Source: Pseudothermotoga thermarum DSM 5069 (GTDB taxonomy: Bacteria > Thermotogota > Thermotogae > Thermotogales > DSM-5069). Taken from it: 64,000 bases of DNA. Of this stretch, positions 34,384 through 43,529 are shown one piece after another (positions within the stretch are counted from its first letter, which is position 1; each line of letters starts with the position of its first letter). The position numbers and the translations under genes were made by a program. Under the pieces are notes generated by a model. It worked only from the letters and a program-made list of their open reading frames with translations. It was not told the origin of the DNA and did not search any database. The stretch covers positions 1,166,014 through 1,230,013 of the forward strand of contig NC_015707.1 of NCBI RefSeq assembly GCF_000217815.1, read 5' to 3'.

Positions 34384-34565
34384 TTGAGTACAAAGGAAAG
34401 GTTTACGAATACGAAAAACCGAAAAGAGTTATAGACATATTGAAAGATCTGAACCTCAACCCGTTGGAACATGTTGTCATAGTCAACGACGAAATTTACA
34501 CCGAAGACAGAGTTGTGAAAAGCGGTTCAAAGGTTGTTATAAAAAAGGTCACCTCGGCCGGCTAA
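34365..34565 (+). CDS. ThiS/MoaD-like small beta-grasp protein
   Basis: A 66-aa ubiquitin-fold protein: ILVEYKGKVYEYEKPKRVI strands, a helix DILKDLNLNP, then VVIVNDEIYTED and SGSKVVIKKVTSAG. The sulfur-carrier families end in GG; this one ends SAG, so thiocarboxylate formation is doubtful unless processed. It overlaps the end of pduL by 19 bases and is followed by a terminator. It could serve thiouridine or thiamine sulfur transfer. Confidence 0.75.
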   Translation: MDSRILVEYKGKVYEYEKPKRVIDILKDLNLNPLEHVVIVNDEIYTEDRVVKSGSKVVIKKVTSAG

Positions 34566-34590
34566 CCTTCAAAGGGTTTGCCGGTTTTTT
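34558..34590 (+). terminator. Rho-independent terminator after the ThiS-like gene
   Basis: CCGGC (34558-34562) pairs with GCCGG (34580-34584), with inner AACC/GGTT pairing, followed by TTTTTT. It overlaps the stop codon of the ThiS-like gene and ends the 31986-34565 operon. Confidence 0.8.
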
Positions 34591-34607
34591 ATAGGGGGTG
34601 TTATAGA

Positions 34608-35786
34608 ATGTTGAGCAATGAAACTTTAGCTTTGAAAGACGAAGTTGTTGAACTTCGTAGACATTTTCACATGTATCCAGAAATTGGTTTTGATCTTTAC
34701 AAAACCTCGCAGTTTGTGGCCGATTATCTTGAAAAATTGGGATTGGAGGTCAAAAGAAACGTTGCCAAAACAGGTGTTGTAGCTGTGTTGAGAGGTGCAA
34801 AAAAGGGAAAAACGGTACTTTTAAGAGCCGACATGGATGCGCTTCCATTGCAAGAACTTAACGAGGTTCCTTATAGATCAAAGATCGATGGAGCAATGCA
34901 CGCATGTGGTCACGATGCTCACACCGCCATTTTACTTGTTGCGGCAAAAATTTTGAAAGATCACGCGAGTGAAATACAAGGTAATGTGGTTTTTGTTTTT
35001 CAACCTTCCGAAGAAAAATTTCCTCCCGGTGGAGCTTTGCCGATGATTGAAGAAGGAGTTTTGGATGATCCGAAAGTGGATTATGCCTTTGGAATACACG
35101 TTTGGAATGCTTTGGAATGTGGAAAGATCGGTGTTAGACCTGGTCCAATGATGGCTTGTGCCGACGAATTTAAAATAGTTCTTGTGGGAAAGGGGGGACA
35201 TGGAGCCACTCCTCATGTTTGCAACGATCCAATAGTTGGAGCCTGCAACTTGGTTATGGCTTTACAAACAATTGTGAGCAGAAGAGTAGATCCACTTGAC
35301 AGCGCGGTTGTAACCGTTGGAAAAGTCGAATCTGGAACGGCTTTCAACATAATTCCAGAACATGCCGTAATGGAAGGAACGGTACGAGCTTTAAAAGAAG
35401 AAACGAGATTGTTGGTCAAAAAAGAGATTCAACACTTAGTCAAAAAGATTGCCGATGCACACCACTTGAAAGCTGAAATAGATTACAAAGACGGCACACC
35501 ACCGCTTGTGAACGACGAAAAAATGACGCAGTTTGTCGCAAAGGTGGCTGAAAAGGTCGTGGGTAAGAAAAACGTGGTTTTAGTTCCACCAACTATGGGT
35601 GGGGAAGATTTTTCGTTCTTTTTGCAAAAAGTTCCTGGTTGTTTTTATCTACTTGGCTCTGCCAACAAAAAGAAGGGATTGGATAAGCCCCATCATTCAC
35701 CGTATTTCGACATAGACGAAGACTGCTTACCCATAGGTGTAGAAATGCACGTTCAAGTAGTGAAAAATTTACTTTGCAAAGTATGA
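34608..35786 (+). CDS. M20-family amidohydrolase/carboxypeptidase
   Basis: A 392-aa enzyme of the M20D type (HipO, aminoacylase, IAA-amino-acid hydrolase group). Binuclear metal ligands are visible: LRADMDALPLQE, ACGHDAHTAILL, PSEEKFPPGGA and GGEDFSFF, plus His in GIHVW. The lid domain (about residues 180-290) includes KGGHGATPH. It cuts acyl groups from amino acids or dipeptides; the substrate is unknown. The ATG at 34608 follows AGGGGGTG. Confidence 0.92.
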   Translation: MLSNETLALKDEVVELRRHFHMYPEIGFDLYKTSQFVADYLEKLGLEVKRNVAKTGVVAVLRGAKKGKTVLLRADMDALPLQELNEVPYRSKIDGAMHACGHDAHTAILLVAAKILKDHASEIQGNVVFVFQPSEEKFPPGGALPMIEEGVLDDPKVDYAFGIHVWNALECGKIGVRPGPMMACADEFKIVLVGKGGHGATPHVCNDPIVGACNLVMALQTIVSRRVDPLDSAVVTVGKVESGTAFNIIPEHAVMEGTVRALKEETRLLVKKEIQHLVKKIADAHHLKAEIDYKDGTPPLVNDEKMTQFVAKVAEKVVGKKNVVLVPPTMGGEDFSFFLQKVPGCFYLLGSANKKKGLDKPHHSPYFDIDEDCLPIGVEMHVQVVKNLLCKV

Positions 35787-36520
35787 TTGCAATAGTTAAA
35801 GTTTTAGAAGCTTTTGTTCTTCCACCAGGCTTGTTTGTAACCATAATGGTTGCATTAGGCTTTAAGGTTTACAAGCTGAAGAAATCTTTGGCAATGGTTT
35901 TGTTTTTCACAGGCGTTTTGTTTTATGTATTGAGCAGTGCCGTGGGGATTTTGATTTTTGTTCAGCCGCTTGAGAAAGAATTCAGCTGGGTTGAACCTTT
36001 TGAACCAGACGCGGTGGTGGTTTTTGGAGGAGGAGTTATAAAAACTCCAAGCGGTTATCAACTTGGTCCAAACAGCGTTTTTAGAATGCTTACAGGTATA
36101 AATCTTGCAACAAAATACCAAGTTCCTTTGATAGTTTCAGGGGGATACATACCTGGAACGAAAAAGATTCCAGAAGCTGTTGTTATGAAAGATTTTGCAA
36201 AAAATTATATGCCCGAACAAATGATCGTTGTAGAACCTGCCGCGCAGAATACAAGACAAAATGCAAAGTACACCGAACAAATAGCAGAAAAATACGGTTT
36301 CAAGCGATTGTATTTGGTCACATCCGCCGTTCATCTGAAAAGATCAATTTTATCTTTCAAGAAAACCACGCTTGAGATAGCACCGTATCCTGCAAACTAT
36401 CTTTACGATTACAGCATAGGTTGGATTGACTTGCTACCGAATAAAGATGCTTTGAATGCCAACCTTTCTGCAATTCACGAACTTGTTGGAATGATTTATT
36501 ACAAGCTTCTTGAGCTTTAA
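35783..36520 (+). CDS. YdcF/DUF218 membrane protein
   Basis: A 245-aa protein with two N-terminal membrane helices (residues about 7-30 and 38-62) and a DUF218 domain: AVVVFGGGV, ATKYQVPLIVSGGY, VEPAAQNTRQNAKY and LVTSAVHLKRS. Family members such as SanA, YdcF and ElyC act in envelope functions; the exact reaction is unknown. The ATG at 35783 overlaps the preceding stop (ATGA). Confidence 0.9.
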   Translation: MIAIVKVLEAFVLPPGLFVTIMVALGFKVYKLKKSLAMVLFFTGVLFYVLSSAVGILIFVQPLEKEFSWVEPFEPDAVVVFGGGVIKTPSGYQLGPNSVFRMLTGINLATKYQVPLIVSGGYIPGTKKIPEAVVMKDFAKNYMPEQMIVVEPAAQNTRQNAKYTEQIAEKYGFKRLYLVTSAVHLKRSILSFKKTTLEIAPYPANYLYDYSIGWIDLLPNKDALNANLSAIHELVGMIYYKLLEL

Positions 36521-36888
36521 AAGCTTGTTTCAACCATTATGCATCTTCCCATTGCATACTGAATATTCCGGCTTTTTAGAAAATTTTCTATTTCCTTGGA
36601 ACCAGCTCCTGGTTGGAACCAAAATCTTCTAAAACCAAGTTCAACTGCTTTTTGGACTTCTTGAAATCCCTGATCTGGGGGTATGACGAAAACCAAAAGT
36701 TCAACTTCTTTTGGAAGCTCTTCCAAAGATTTGAAACACTTCATACCTTCTATTTCGTCGGCGTATGCGTTGACTGGATAAACTTCGAAACCTTTTGAGG
36801 CAAGGTCTCTAACTATTTTGTTGCCGTATTTTTCTCTGTTTCTACTGGCTCCTATGACTGCTATTTTTTTAAACTCTTTTGGGTTCAT
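36517..36888 (-). CDS. CoA-binding domain protein (YccU-like)
   Basis: A 123-aa Rossmann-fold protein of the CoA_binding_2 family. Motifs are IAVIGASRNREKYGN, VYPVNAYADEIEGMKCF, ELLVFVIPPDQ and FWFQPGA. The family binds CoA but its role is unsettled. Single gene on the minus strand, converging on the YdcF-like gene with a 4-base overlap of coding ends. Confidence 0.9.
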   Translation of the reverse strand: MNPKEFKKIAVIGASRNREKYGNKIVRDLASKGFEVYPVNAYADEIEGMKCFKSLEELPKEVELLVFVIPPDQGFQEVQKAVELGFRRFWFQPGAGSKEIENFLKSRNIQYAMGRCIMVETSF

Positions 36889-37049
36889 GCAAACACCTCC
36901 TTTCTCAAGTTATTATAATATTGCAACCGCACAATTCTTTTTCCTTGTGTTGTGTTTGAAAAATTAACTTTTATTAAACGCTCACAGGCAAAAAAGATGT
37001 GGTACAATGACATTTGGAATATAAAAGCATTTAGTAGATTTATTTTGAA

Positions 37050-37055
37050 TATAAT
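37050..37055 (+). promoter_or_regulatory. Putative -10 element of the chemoreceptor gene
   Basis: A TATAAT lies 31 bases before the ATG, in very AT-rich DNA between the CoA-binding gene and the chemoreceptor. No convincing -35 and no sigma-28 site is seen. Confidence 0.4.
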
Positions 37056-37086
37056 ACAAAATTTAACAAAGAAGGAGGTTTGAAAA

Positions 37087-39063
37087 ATGGGAATTAGGTT
37101 CAAAGTAGTCGGGATATTGCTGGTCTTAGTTGTTTTAACAGCGGTTGTGCTGACAACTATAAATATTCTTCAATCTCGAAAGCAACTGTTAAATTTTGCA
37201 ATAGATGCTCTAAAACAAAAAGCTGAAAAAGAGGCTGTCGTGTTGGGAAATTGGATTGAATCGAAAATTTCCCTTTTGAATACTATTGCTCCAGATTTTC
37301 AAGCATATGTAGTTATAGATACTTTGTTCCAACGTCTTATGATGGTTTCACTTTTGAGCGGAAAACGCAAAAATTTTGAGGTGGCAGATTTCACAGATTG
37401 GTTTGTGGTTAATTCTCAAGGAAAAGCCTTTTCATCAAGTGACTTAGAACTTGATTTGTCGCAAAAAGATTTCTTCAAGGCTATTTTTGAAAGAGGAGCG
37501 ACTCACTATGTGGCTCCAATCGATTGGCAAGGTGAAAGATCTATAGTGTTTGCAGTGATGATTCCTTCCGATGAAGGAGGAGCGGCTGGTATCCTTGGAG
37601 CAGTTCTTCCACAGAAAGCTTTACAAGATGTAATTTCCCCCATCAAATATGGAAAAACAGGATATGCATATGTATGTGATCTTTCAGGTAGAATAATCGC
37701 CCATCCGAATGAGAAATATGTTTCAAAAAAGCTGAGTGAAATAGATTCAGCTCTAAAAGGTCTTGAAGAAGAAGTTTCAAAGGCAAAAGTTTCACATTAT
37801 TCGTATACCCTTGATAAAGCTAAAAGAATGGTTGCCATGGCGCCGATTAAGAACGCAGACTGGATGCTGAATATTGCGGTTTTGGAATCAGAATTGAACG
37901 AGCCGTTTATCGAATCTCTCAGAAATAGCTTTCTTGCAACTGCAGCGGCAATCGTCGTAAGCGTTTTGATAGGTTTTATCTTTGGAAGAAGGTTGACAAA
38001 GCCAATAGTAAATCTTGCAGAGTTTTCAAGGGGAATAGCTTCAGGTGATCTAACCAAAACGATTTCCGTTCAAAGCAAAGACGAGGTTGGTCAGCTATCA
38101 AAAGCTTTTGAAAGTTTGGTTCACGATTTGAAAGACAGCGTTTCAAAAATACTTGGGCTTGGAAAGACTGCGAACGAATTTGCTGGAAAATTGAAAGACA
38201 ACATAGAAAAAAGCACAGAACTTTCAGATAAGATAAACAACTTGGCCAGCGATGCTCGCAGAATGCTTGAAGAAATTTCAGAATCTGCAGGCGAAGTCAA
38301 CAGTGGTATTGAGGAAATATCTTCCGGTGCTGAAAACGTTGCCAAGAATGCCGCAAAACTTTCGGAAAAGGCTGAGGAACTTAGAACTAAAGGTCAAAAA
38401 ACCTCTTCTTCAATACAAAAGCTTGCGGAAAATATAAACGCTATGTCAAAAACAACTGAAGAAACCGTGACAACGATGGAAAAACTCGTTCAAATGTCGC
38501 AAAGAATCGAAACTATCACAAACACCATATCCAATATAGCCGAGCAGACCAACTTGCTTGCTCTCAACGCCGCCATAGAAGCTGCAAGGGCTGGTGAAGC
38601 CGGAAGAGGATTTGCCGTTGTTGCCGACGAAATAAGAAAGCTTGCAGAAGAAAGCAGAAGGTCAACCCAAAGCATTTCCGAGACCTTAAAAGAAATAAGG
38701 GATTTAACAGCTGTTGTTGCCAAAGGCGGAGAATACGTAGCAGGAGAGCTTAAGAATGTGATTAAAATCATGAACGAAGCCGTTCAAAATATCATCGAAA
38801 TGGTTGAAGAAGTTAGCAAATTCTCTTCGCTTACAAATGATTTGGCCGCCACAAGTGAAGAGCAAAGTGGGGCTGTTCAAGAAATATCAGCCGCTATGGA
38901 CAAAATAGTGCGCAACATGGAGGTTTTAAAACAATCGTTTGTCGAGGTTTCAACGGCTATAGAACAACAAGTGAATGAGACGAAAGGTCTAACAAATGCG
39001 GTGGATGAGCTCAACCAAATTGTTAAAGATTTGCAGCAGTTAGCTTCGAAGTACAAGCTTTGA
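37087..39063 (+). CDS. Methyl-accepting chemotaxis protein with Cache sensor
   Basis: A 658-aa chemoreceptor. The first membrane helix is at about residues 8-28, an extracytoplasmic dCache-like sensor covers 35-280 (with [20 protein letters not shown]), the second helix is at 283-303, then HAMP and a long helical hairpin. The conserved tip [20 protein letters not shown] continues into [17 protein letters not shown], which contacts CheA and CheW. GAAGGAGG precedes the ATG. The ligand cannot be named, although the nucleoside operon next door is suggestive. Confidence 0.95.
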   Translation: MGIRFKVVGILLVLVVLTAVVLTTINILQSRKQLLNFAIDALKQKAEKEAVVLGNWIESKISLLNTIAPDFQAYVVIDTLFQRLMMVSLLSGKRKNFEVADFTDWFVVNSQGKAFSSSDLELDLSQKDFFKAIFERGATHYVAPIDWQGERSIVFAVMIPSDEGGAAGILGAVLPQKALQDVISPIKYGKTGYAYVCDLSGRIIAHPNEKYVSKKLSEIDSALKGLEEEVSKAKVSHYSYTLDKAKRMVAMAPIKNADWMLNIAVLESELNEPFIESLRNSFLATAAAIVVSVLIGFIFGRRLTKPIVNLAEFSRGIASGDLTKTISVQSKDEVGQLSKAFESLVHDLKDSVSKILGLGKTANEFAGKLKDNIEKSTELSDKINNLASDARRMLEEISESAGEVNSGIEEISSGAENVAKNAAKLSEKAEELRTKGQKTSSSIQKLAENINAMSKTTEETVTTMEKLVQMSQRIETITNTISNIAEQTNLLALNAAIEAARAGEAGRGFAVVADEIRKLAEESRRSTQSISETLKEIRDLTAVVAKGGEYVAGELKNVIKIMNEAVQNIIEMVEEVSKFSSLTNDLAATSEEQSGAVQEISAAMDKIVRNMEVLKQSFVEVSTAIEQQVNETKGLTNAVDELNQIVKDLQQLASKYKL

Positions 39064-39103
39064 TGGTTGAAATAGCTTTTCAACTTTAAAAGTCACACTT
39101 CAG

Positions 39104-39142
39104 GCCATCCAGCTCTCTTCAATGAGTAGTTGGATGGCTTTA
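39104..39142 (+). terminator. Possible terminator after the chemoreceptor
   Basis: GCCATCCA (39104-39111) pairs with TGGATGGC (39131-39138), followed by TTTAATTTT. The loop is long (19 bases). It overlaps the -35 of the next promoter. Confidence 0.45.
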
Positions 39143-39185
39143 ATTTTGATATTATGATAGAATCAATTGTGACAACTGTGACAAC
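39130..39185 (+). promoter_or_regulatory. Promoter and tandem operator of the nucleoside operon
   Basis: TTGGAT (39130-39135) and TATGAT (39153-39158) are 17 bases apart. Two tandem copies of TGTGACAAC follow at 39168-39176 and 39177-39185, placed over the expected transcription start, a usual spot for a repressor site. The nucleoside hydrolase starts at 39208. Confidence 0.6.
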
Positions 39186-39207
39186 ACGGCAAAAAGGAGG
39201 AAAAAAC

Positions 39208-40128
39208 GTGAGAATAATACTCGATTGCGATCCGGGGCACGATGATGCTTTTGCAATATTGCTTGCAGCGTCGAGCAAAGAGATAGAACTTCTTGGTGTA
39301 ACTACAGTTGCTGGCAATTCGACACTTTTTAACACTTCTCGTAACGCAAGGATAGTTCTTGATATGTTCGATATCGATGTTCCGGTTTATCCAGGTTGTG
39401 CAAAACCTATTTTGCGTGAGCTTGTAACTGCCCCGGAGATTCATGGTAGCACCGGACTTGATGGAGCCCAGCTTCCCCAACCAAAAAGGAGTATAGAGAG
39501 TCTTCATGCAGTTGACTTTATCGCTCAAATGTTGGAAAAATACGATGATGTTGTATTGGTTCCAACTGGTCCACTCACAAATGTTGCGCTTTTTATGTTG
39601 AAATACCCTCATCTTGTCAAAAAAATATCCTCTATTGTGCTCATGGGCGGGGGAATAGCGTTTGGAAACATTACTCCAGTTGCTGAATTTAACATTTTTG
39701 TTGACCCCGAGGCAGCCAAGATCGTTTTCAACTCTGGTGTACCGATTGTTATGGCTCCGCTAGATTTGACACATCAGATAATTGCGACAGACAGAGAAGT
39801 TGAACGTTTAAGAAAAATGGGTGATAAATTCAACATCTTGGCTGACCTGTTGACATTTTTCAAATCAACTTATAGAAATATTTTTGGAATAGAAGGAGTA
39901 CCGTTGCACGACCCTGCTACGATCATGTACCTTGTAAGACCGGATATCTTTGAGTTTGATGATTATTATGTGGATGTGGAAACCAAAGGTGAACTCACGT
40001 GTGGACAAACTGTTGTTGATATTTGGAAAAGAAGCGGTAAAAGACCGAACGCAAGGGTTTTAACAAAAGTTAATCGAGGAAAATTTTTTGAGATCTTCTT
40101 TGAAAAAATCTCTCAGCTGAGGGGGTAA
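39208..40128 (+). CDS. Ribonucleoside hydrolase (IUNH family)
   Basis: A 306-aa enzyme that splits nucleosides into base and ribose. The calcium-binding DCDPGHDDAFAIL motif is at the N-terminus, followed by TTVAGN, and VLVPTGPLTNVA and VLMGGGIAFGNITPVAEFNI in the middle, with the active-site LHDPATIMYL His late in the chain. The GTG at 39208 is fixed by AAGGAGG; the longer reading from 39130 would run through the promoter. It leads the salvage and uptake operon. Confidence 0.93.
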   Translation: MRIILDCDPGHDDAFAILLAASSKEIELLGVTTVAGNSTLFNTSRNARIVLDMFDIDVPVYPGCAKPILRELVTAPEIHGSTGLDGAQLPQPKRSIESLHAVDFIAQMLEKYDDVVLVPTGPLTNVALFMLKYPHLVKKISSIVLMGGGIAFGNITPVAEFNIFVDPEAAKIVFNSGVPIVMAPLDLTHQIIATDREVERLRKMGDKFNILADLLTFFKSTYRNIFGIEGVPLHDPATIMYLVRPDIFEFDDYYVDVETKGELTCGQTVVDIWKRSGKRPNARVLTKVNRGKFFEIFFEKISQLRG

Positions 40129-40133
40129 TTGCT

Positions 40134-40883
40134 GTGGAAGATCCAAGATATCACATAAGAGTAGAACCAGATGCGATAGGAAAATATGTAATAGTCGTTG
40201 GAGACCGAGGCAGAGTTGAAAGGGTCGCAAAATATTTGGAGAATCCAACAAAAGTGGGAGAAAACAGAGAGTATTTAACTTACACAGGATATTTACTTGG
40301 GGAAAAAGTTAGTGTTATGTCAACTGGAATGGGTGCACCAGCAATGGCAATAGGCATTGAAGAACTTGCCACAACCAATGCCAAAGTTATCATAAGGGTT
40401 GGGACAACCGGTGCGATTCAAAAGCATTTAAAACTGGGGGACAGTGTTATCGCGACTGCTGCTGTGAGAATGGATGGAACAACCGCACAATATATAATGC
40501 CTGAGTTTCCTGCTGTTGCAGATTTTCGCGTAGTTAAGGCATTAATTGAGGCAGCTAAAGTTGTTGGAAACCCATATCATGTTGGAATTGTGTTGTCCAC
40601 CGATTCATATTACGGAAGAAAATTCGACCCCGAAAGGCATTCTTACATTGGAAAACAACTTGAAAAAGCGGGTGTTCTTGCTGTTGAAATGGAGTTGGGA
40701 GCTTTGTACGTGATAGGTGCACTGAAAGGGCTTCTCACAGGATCGGTGTTAACTGTAAGAGAAGAGTTATCAGAGGAAGGTTATATCCAAGCGGGGCCAA
40801 AATTCGAACAAGGTTTGGAAAATTCCATAAAGATAGCCATTAAAGCCATTGAAATTCTTATAAAAGGAGGTTTGATGGTATGA
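40134..40883 (+). CDS. Uridine/purine nucleoside phosphorylase
   Basis: A 249-aa NP-I family phosphorylase. Features are the phosphate site VGDRGRVERV, STGMGAPAMAIGIEEL, IRVGTTGAIQ and the nucleoside-binding VEMELGALYVIGAL. The sequence is nearer to uridine phosphorylase than to PNP, but specificity is not certain. GTG start 5 bases after the hydrolase, with GAGGGGG upstream; it overlaps the binding-protein gene by 4 bases, so import and breakdown are co-expressed. Confidence 0.9.
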   Translation: MEDPRYHIRVEPDAIGKYVIVVGDRGRVERVAKYLENPTKVGENREYLTYTGYLLGEKVSVMSTGMGAPAMAIGIEELATTNAKVIIRVGTTGAIQKHLKLGDSVIATAAVRMDGTTAQYIMPEFPAVADFRVVKALIEAAKVVGNPYHVGIVLSTDSYYGRKFDPERHSYIGKQLEKAGVLAVEMELGALYVIGALKGLLTGSVLTVREELSEEGYIQAGPKFEQGLENSIKIAIKAIEILIKGGLMV

Positions 40884-41944
40884 AGAAGTTGCTGGTTGTA
40901 TTGCTTTTGGTTTTAACATTGGCTACTTTCGCAAAACCATTGAAAGTAGCATTGTTAGTCAACGGAAACCTTGGAGATAAGTCTTTCTTTGATTCTGCTG
41001 CAAGAGGAGTTTACATGGCTAGAGACATGCTTGGTGTTCAAATAAGAATAGTCGAAGCAGGCTATAATCCAGCGAACTGGAGACCGTACCTTGAAGATCT
41101 CTCAGACCAAGACTTTGACATAATCATTGTTGGAACATGGCAGATGGTTGAGATACTTGAAGAGATTGCCCCACGCTATCCAAAGAAAAGATACATAATT
41201 TTCGACACGTCTGTTGATTATTCGAAAAAAGGTTTAAACAACGTCTATTCAATACTTTACAAGCAAAACGAAGGTTCGTTCTTGGTAGGAGCTCTTGCCG
41301 CTTTAATAACAACATCCGGTATGCCCAAGACAAATCCTGAACCGATCATCGGATTTCTTGGCGGAATGGACATACCAGTCATAAACGACTTTCTTGTTGG
41401 ATACATCGAAGGAGCAAGGTACATAAATCCAAACATCAAAGTTTTGATCTCATACGTTGGAAGCTTCAACGACCCAGCGAAAGGTAAGGAGCTCAGCTTG
41501 GCAATGTACAGGCAGGGTGCGGATATAATCTTCAACGTTGCTGGCAACACTGGTATAGGACTTTTGGAAGCAGCAAAAGAAGCCGACAGGTGGGCAATAG
41601 GTGTTGATTCTGATCAGGCTTTGATCTACGAGGACACGGATATAGAGATCGCAAAAAGGATCGTGACTTCGATGATGAAGAATGTTGATCTTTCGCTGTT
41701 TAGAGCCATAAAACTTCACTTGGAAGGAAGACTAATTTATGGGCAGGCTGAGGCACTGGGAATTCTTGAGGGTGGAGTCGGTGTAGCCGACAACAAATAC
41801 TATAGAGAAATCGTACCAGAAGAGTTCAGAAACAAGATCAAAGAGATAGAGGAAAAGATTCTAAAAGGTGAAATCAAAGTAAGCTCTGCTTACGGCATGT
41901 CACCAGATGAACTCAATAAGCTTAGAATGAGCGTTAGACCGTGA
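40880..41944 (+). CDS. BMP-family nucleoside-binding protein 1
   Basis: A 354-aa substrate-binding protein of the BmpA/PnrA family. A signal peptide (MKKLLVVLLLVLTLATFA) is present but no lipobox cysteine follows, unlike the lipoproteins usual for this family. The mature part opens KVALLVNGNLGDKSFFDSAARG and has the GFLGGMDIPVINDF and VGVDSDQA segments. It captures nucleosides for the permease encoded downstream and is followed by a hairpin before the ATPase gene. Confidence 0.93.
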   Translation: MKKLLVVLLLVLTLATFAKPLKVALLVNGNLGDKSFFDSAARGVYMARDMLGVQIRIVEAGYNPANWRPYLEDLSDQDFDIIIVGTWQMVEILEEIAPRYPKKRYIIFDTSVDYSKKGLNNVYSILYKQNEGSFLVGALAALITTSGMPKTNPEPIIGFLGGMDIPVINDFLVGYIEGARYINPNIKVLISYVGSFNDPAKGKELSLAMYRQGADIIFNVAGNTGIGLLEAAKEADRWAIGVDSDQALIYEDTDIEIAKRIVTSMMKNVDLSLFRAIKLHLEGRLIYGQAEALGILEGGVGVADNKYYREIVPEEFRNKIKEIEEKILKGEIKVSSAYGMSPDELNKLRMSVRP

Positions 41945-41973
41945 GGAAGCGCCCGCTTCCTCGCGGTTTTTTT
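41943..41973 (+). terminator. Intra-operon hairpin after binding protein 1
   Basis: GAGGAAGC (41943-41950), loop GCCC, GCTTCCTC (41955-41962), then GCGG and seven T. It overlaps the stop codon and lies 12 bases before the ATPase start, so it probably terminates part of the transcripts. Confidence 0.85.
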
Positions 41974-41984
41974 GAGGTGATAAG

Positions 41985-43529
41985 GTGGTTGCGATTGAGG
42001 CCGTTAACATCACAAAGATATATCCAAACGGTGTTGTTGCGAATCGAAACGTAAATGTTCAAATAAACGTTGGAGAAATACACGCCATAGTTGGTGAAAA
42101 CGGGGCAGGAAAGACTACTTTGATGAAGATTTTCTTTGGGATGGAAAAGCCAACCAGTGGCGAAATAAAAGTTTTTGGAAAAACAGTGCACTTTTCATCT
42201 CCAAAGGATGCGATAAAACATGGTATAGGTATGGTTCACCAGCATTTCATGCTTGTACCATCTTTCACGGTGGCCGAAAACGTCATGCTCGGTATTGCAC
42301 CGAAAAAAGGACCATTTGCTGTTGATTTTAAGAAAATGGAAGAGATAGTTTTAGACTATGCAAAAAAGCTGAATTTCGATGTACCTGTTTGTGAAAAGGT
42401 AATGGATTTACCGGTTGGAGTAAAACAGCGTGTTGAAATATTGAAAGCTTTGGTTAGAGGGGCAAAGATACTGATATTGGATGAACCTTCTTCTGTTCTC
42501 ACACCACAGGAAGTTGAAGAACTCTTTCAACTTTTGCGAAAGCTTTCCAAAGAAGGAATAACTGTAATTTTCATCACCCATAAATTAAACGAGGTTAAAC
42601 AGATATCCGATAGGATCACAATTATGAGGAATGGACATGTAGTTGGTACCTACAAAAACCAGGATGTCAGCGAAACGGATATCGTTGAGCTTATGATAGG
42701 AAGGAAAGTTGAATACCAGATAGAACGCACGCCTGCCAAACCTGGAAAAATTGTATTGGAAGTAAAAAATCTGAACTACTACCGAGAAGATGGTGCTCAT
42801 ATTTTGAAAAACGTGAATTTTTATGTTCGTGGTGGAGAAATCTTTGCTATAGCTGGTTTGGAAGGAAATGGTCAAAAAGAACTTGTTGAGATAATCACGG
42901 GTTTGAGAGAAAAAGCAACCGGTCGAATATTGTTGAACGGCGTTGATATATTGAACAAGCATCCAGGTGAAATAAGACGTCTTGGTCTTGCGCACATACC
43001 GGAAGATAGGGTTGAAGTTGGAAGCGCTTTGGATTTGTCGGTGGCTGAGAATTTGATCAGCGATAGGTACTATCAACAGCCGTTCAGCGGGAAAGTCATC
43101 TACAGACCTTCAAAAGTTTTAGCCTTTGCCGAGCGAATGATAAAAATGTTCAACATAAAGGCCAAGTCTCCAAGTACTTCTGTAAGATTTCTTTCCGGTG
43201 GTAATATACAAAAAACCATAGTTGCACGAGAAACCACCAGCAATTGTAAGATCGTAATAGCAAGTCAACCGACCCATGGAATCGATGTTGCTTCAAGTGA
43301 GTTTATAAGAAAAAGATTGCTTCAAATGAGAGATGAGGGAAAGGCGGTATTGTTGATCTCAACAGATCTTCAAGAAGTTCTTCAAATATCTGATAGAGTA
43401 GCAGTTTTGTATAAAGGCGAAATTGTTGCACATTTTGCAAACCAAAATTTATCGGAAACTGAGCTTGCACACTACATGCTTGGTGTAAAAAGACAAAGTT
43501 GGGATTATTTAAAGGAGCATCTGACATGA
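41985..43529 (+). CDS. Nucleoside ABC transporter ATPase 1
   Basis: A 514-aa double ATPase of the sugar/nucleoside importer class (YufO/NupA-like). The first domain is complete: Walker A GENGAGKTT and Walker B ILILDEPSSVL, although the signature region is degenerate (LPVGVKQRVEI). The second domain has GLEGNGQKE as a degenerate Walker A and FLSGGNIQK as signature. The GTG at 41985 follows TTGAGGTGATAAG. It overlaps the first permease by 4 bases. Confidence 0.95.
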   Translation: MVAIEAVNITKIYPNGVVANRNVNVQINVGEIHAIVGENGAGKTTLMKIFFGMEKPTSGEIKVFGKTVHFSSPKDAIKHGIGMVHQHFMLVPSFTVAENVMLGIAPKKGPFAVDFKKMEEIVLDYAKKLNFDVPVCEKVMDLPVGVKQRVEILKALVRGAKILILDEPSSVLTPQEVEELFQLLRKLSKEGITVIFITHKLNEVKQISDRITIMRNGHVVGTYKNQDVSETDIVELMIGRKVEYQIERTPAKPGKIVLEVKNLNYYREDGAHILKNVNFYVRGGEIFAIAGLEGNGQKELVEIITGLREKATGRILLNGVDILNKHPGEIRRLGLAHIPEDRVEVGSALDLSVAENLISDRYYQQPFSGKVIYRPSKVLAFAERMIKMFNIKAKSPSTSVRFLSGGNIQKTIVARETTSNCKIVIASQPTHGIDVASSEFIRKRLLQMRDEGKAVLLISTDLQEVLQISDRVAVLYKGEIVAHFANQNLSETELAHYMLGVKRQSWDYLKEHLT

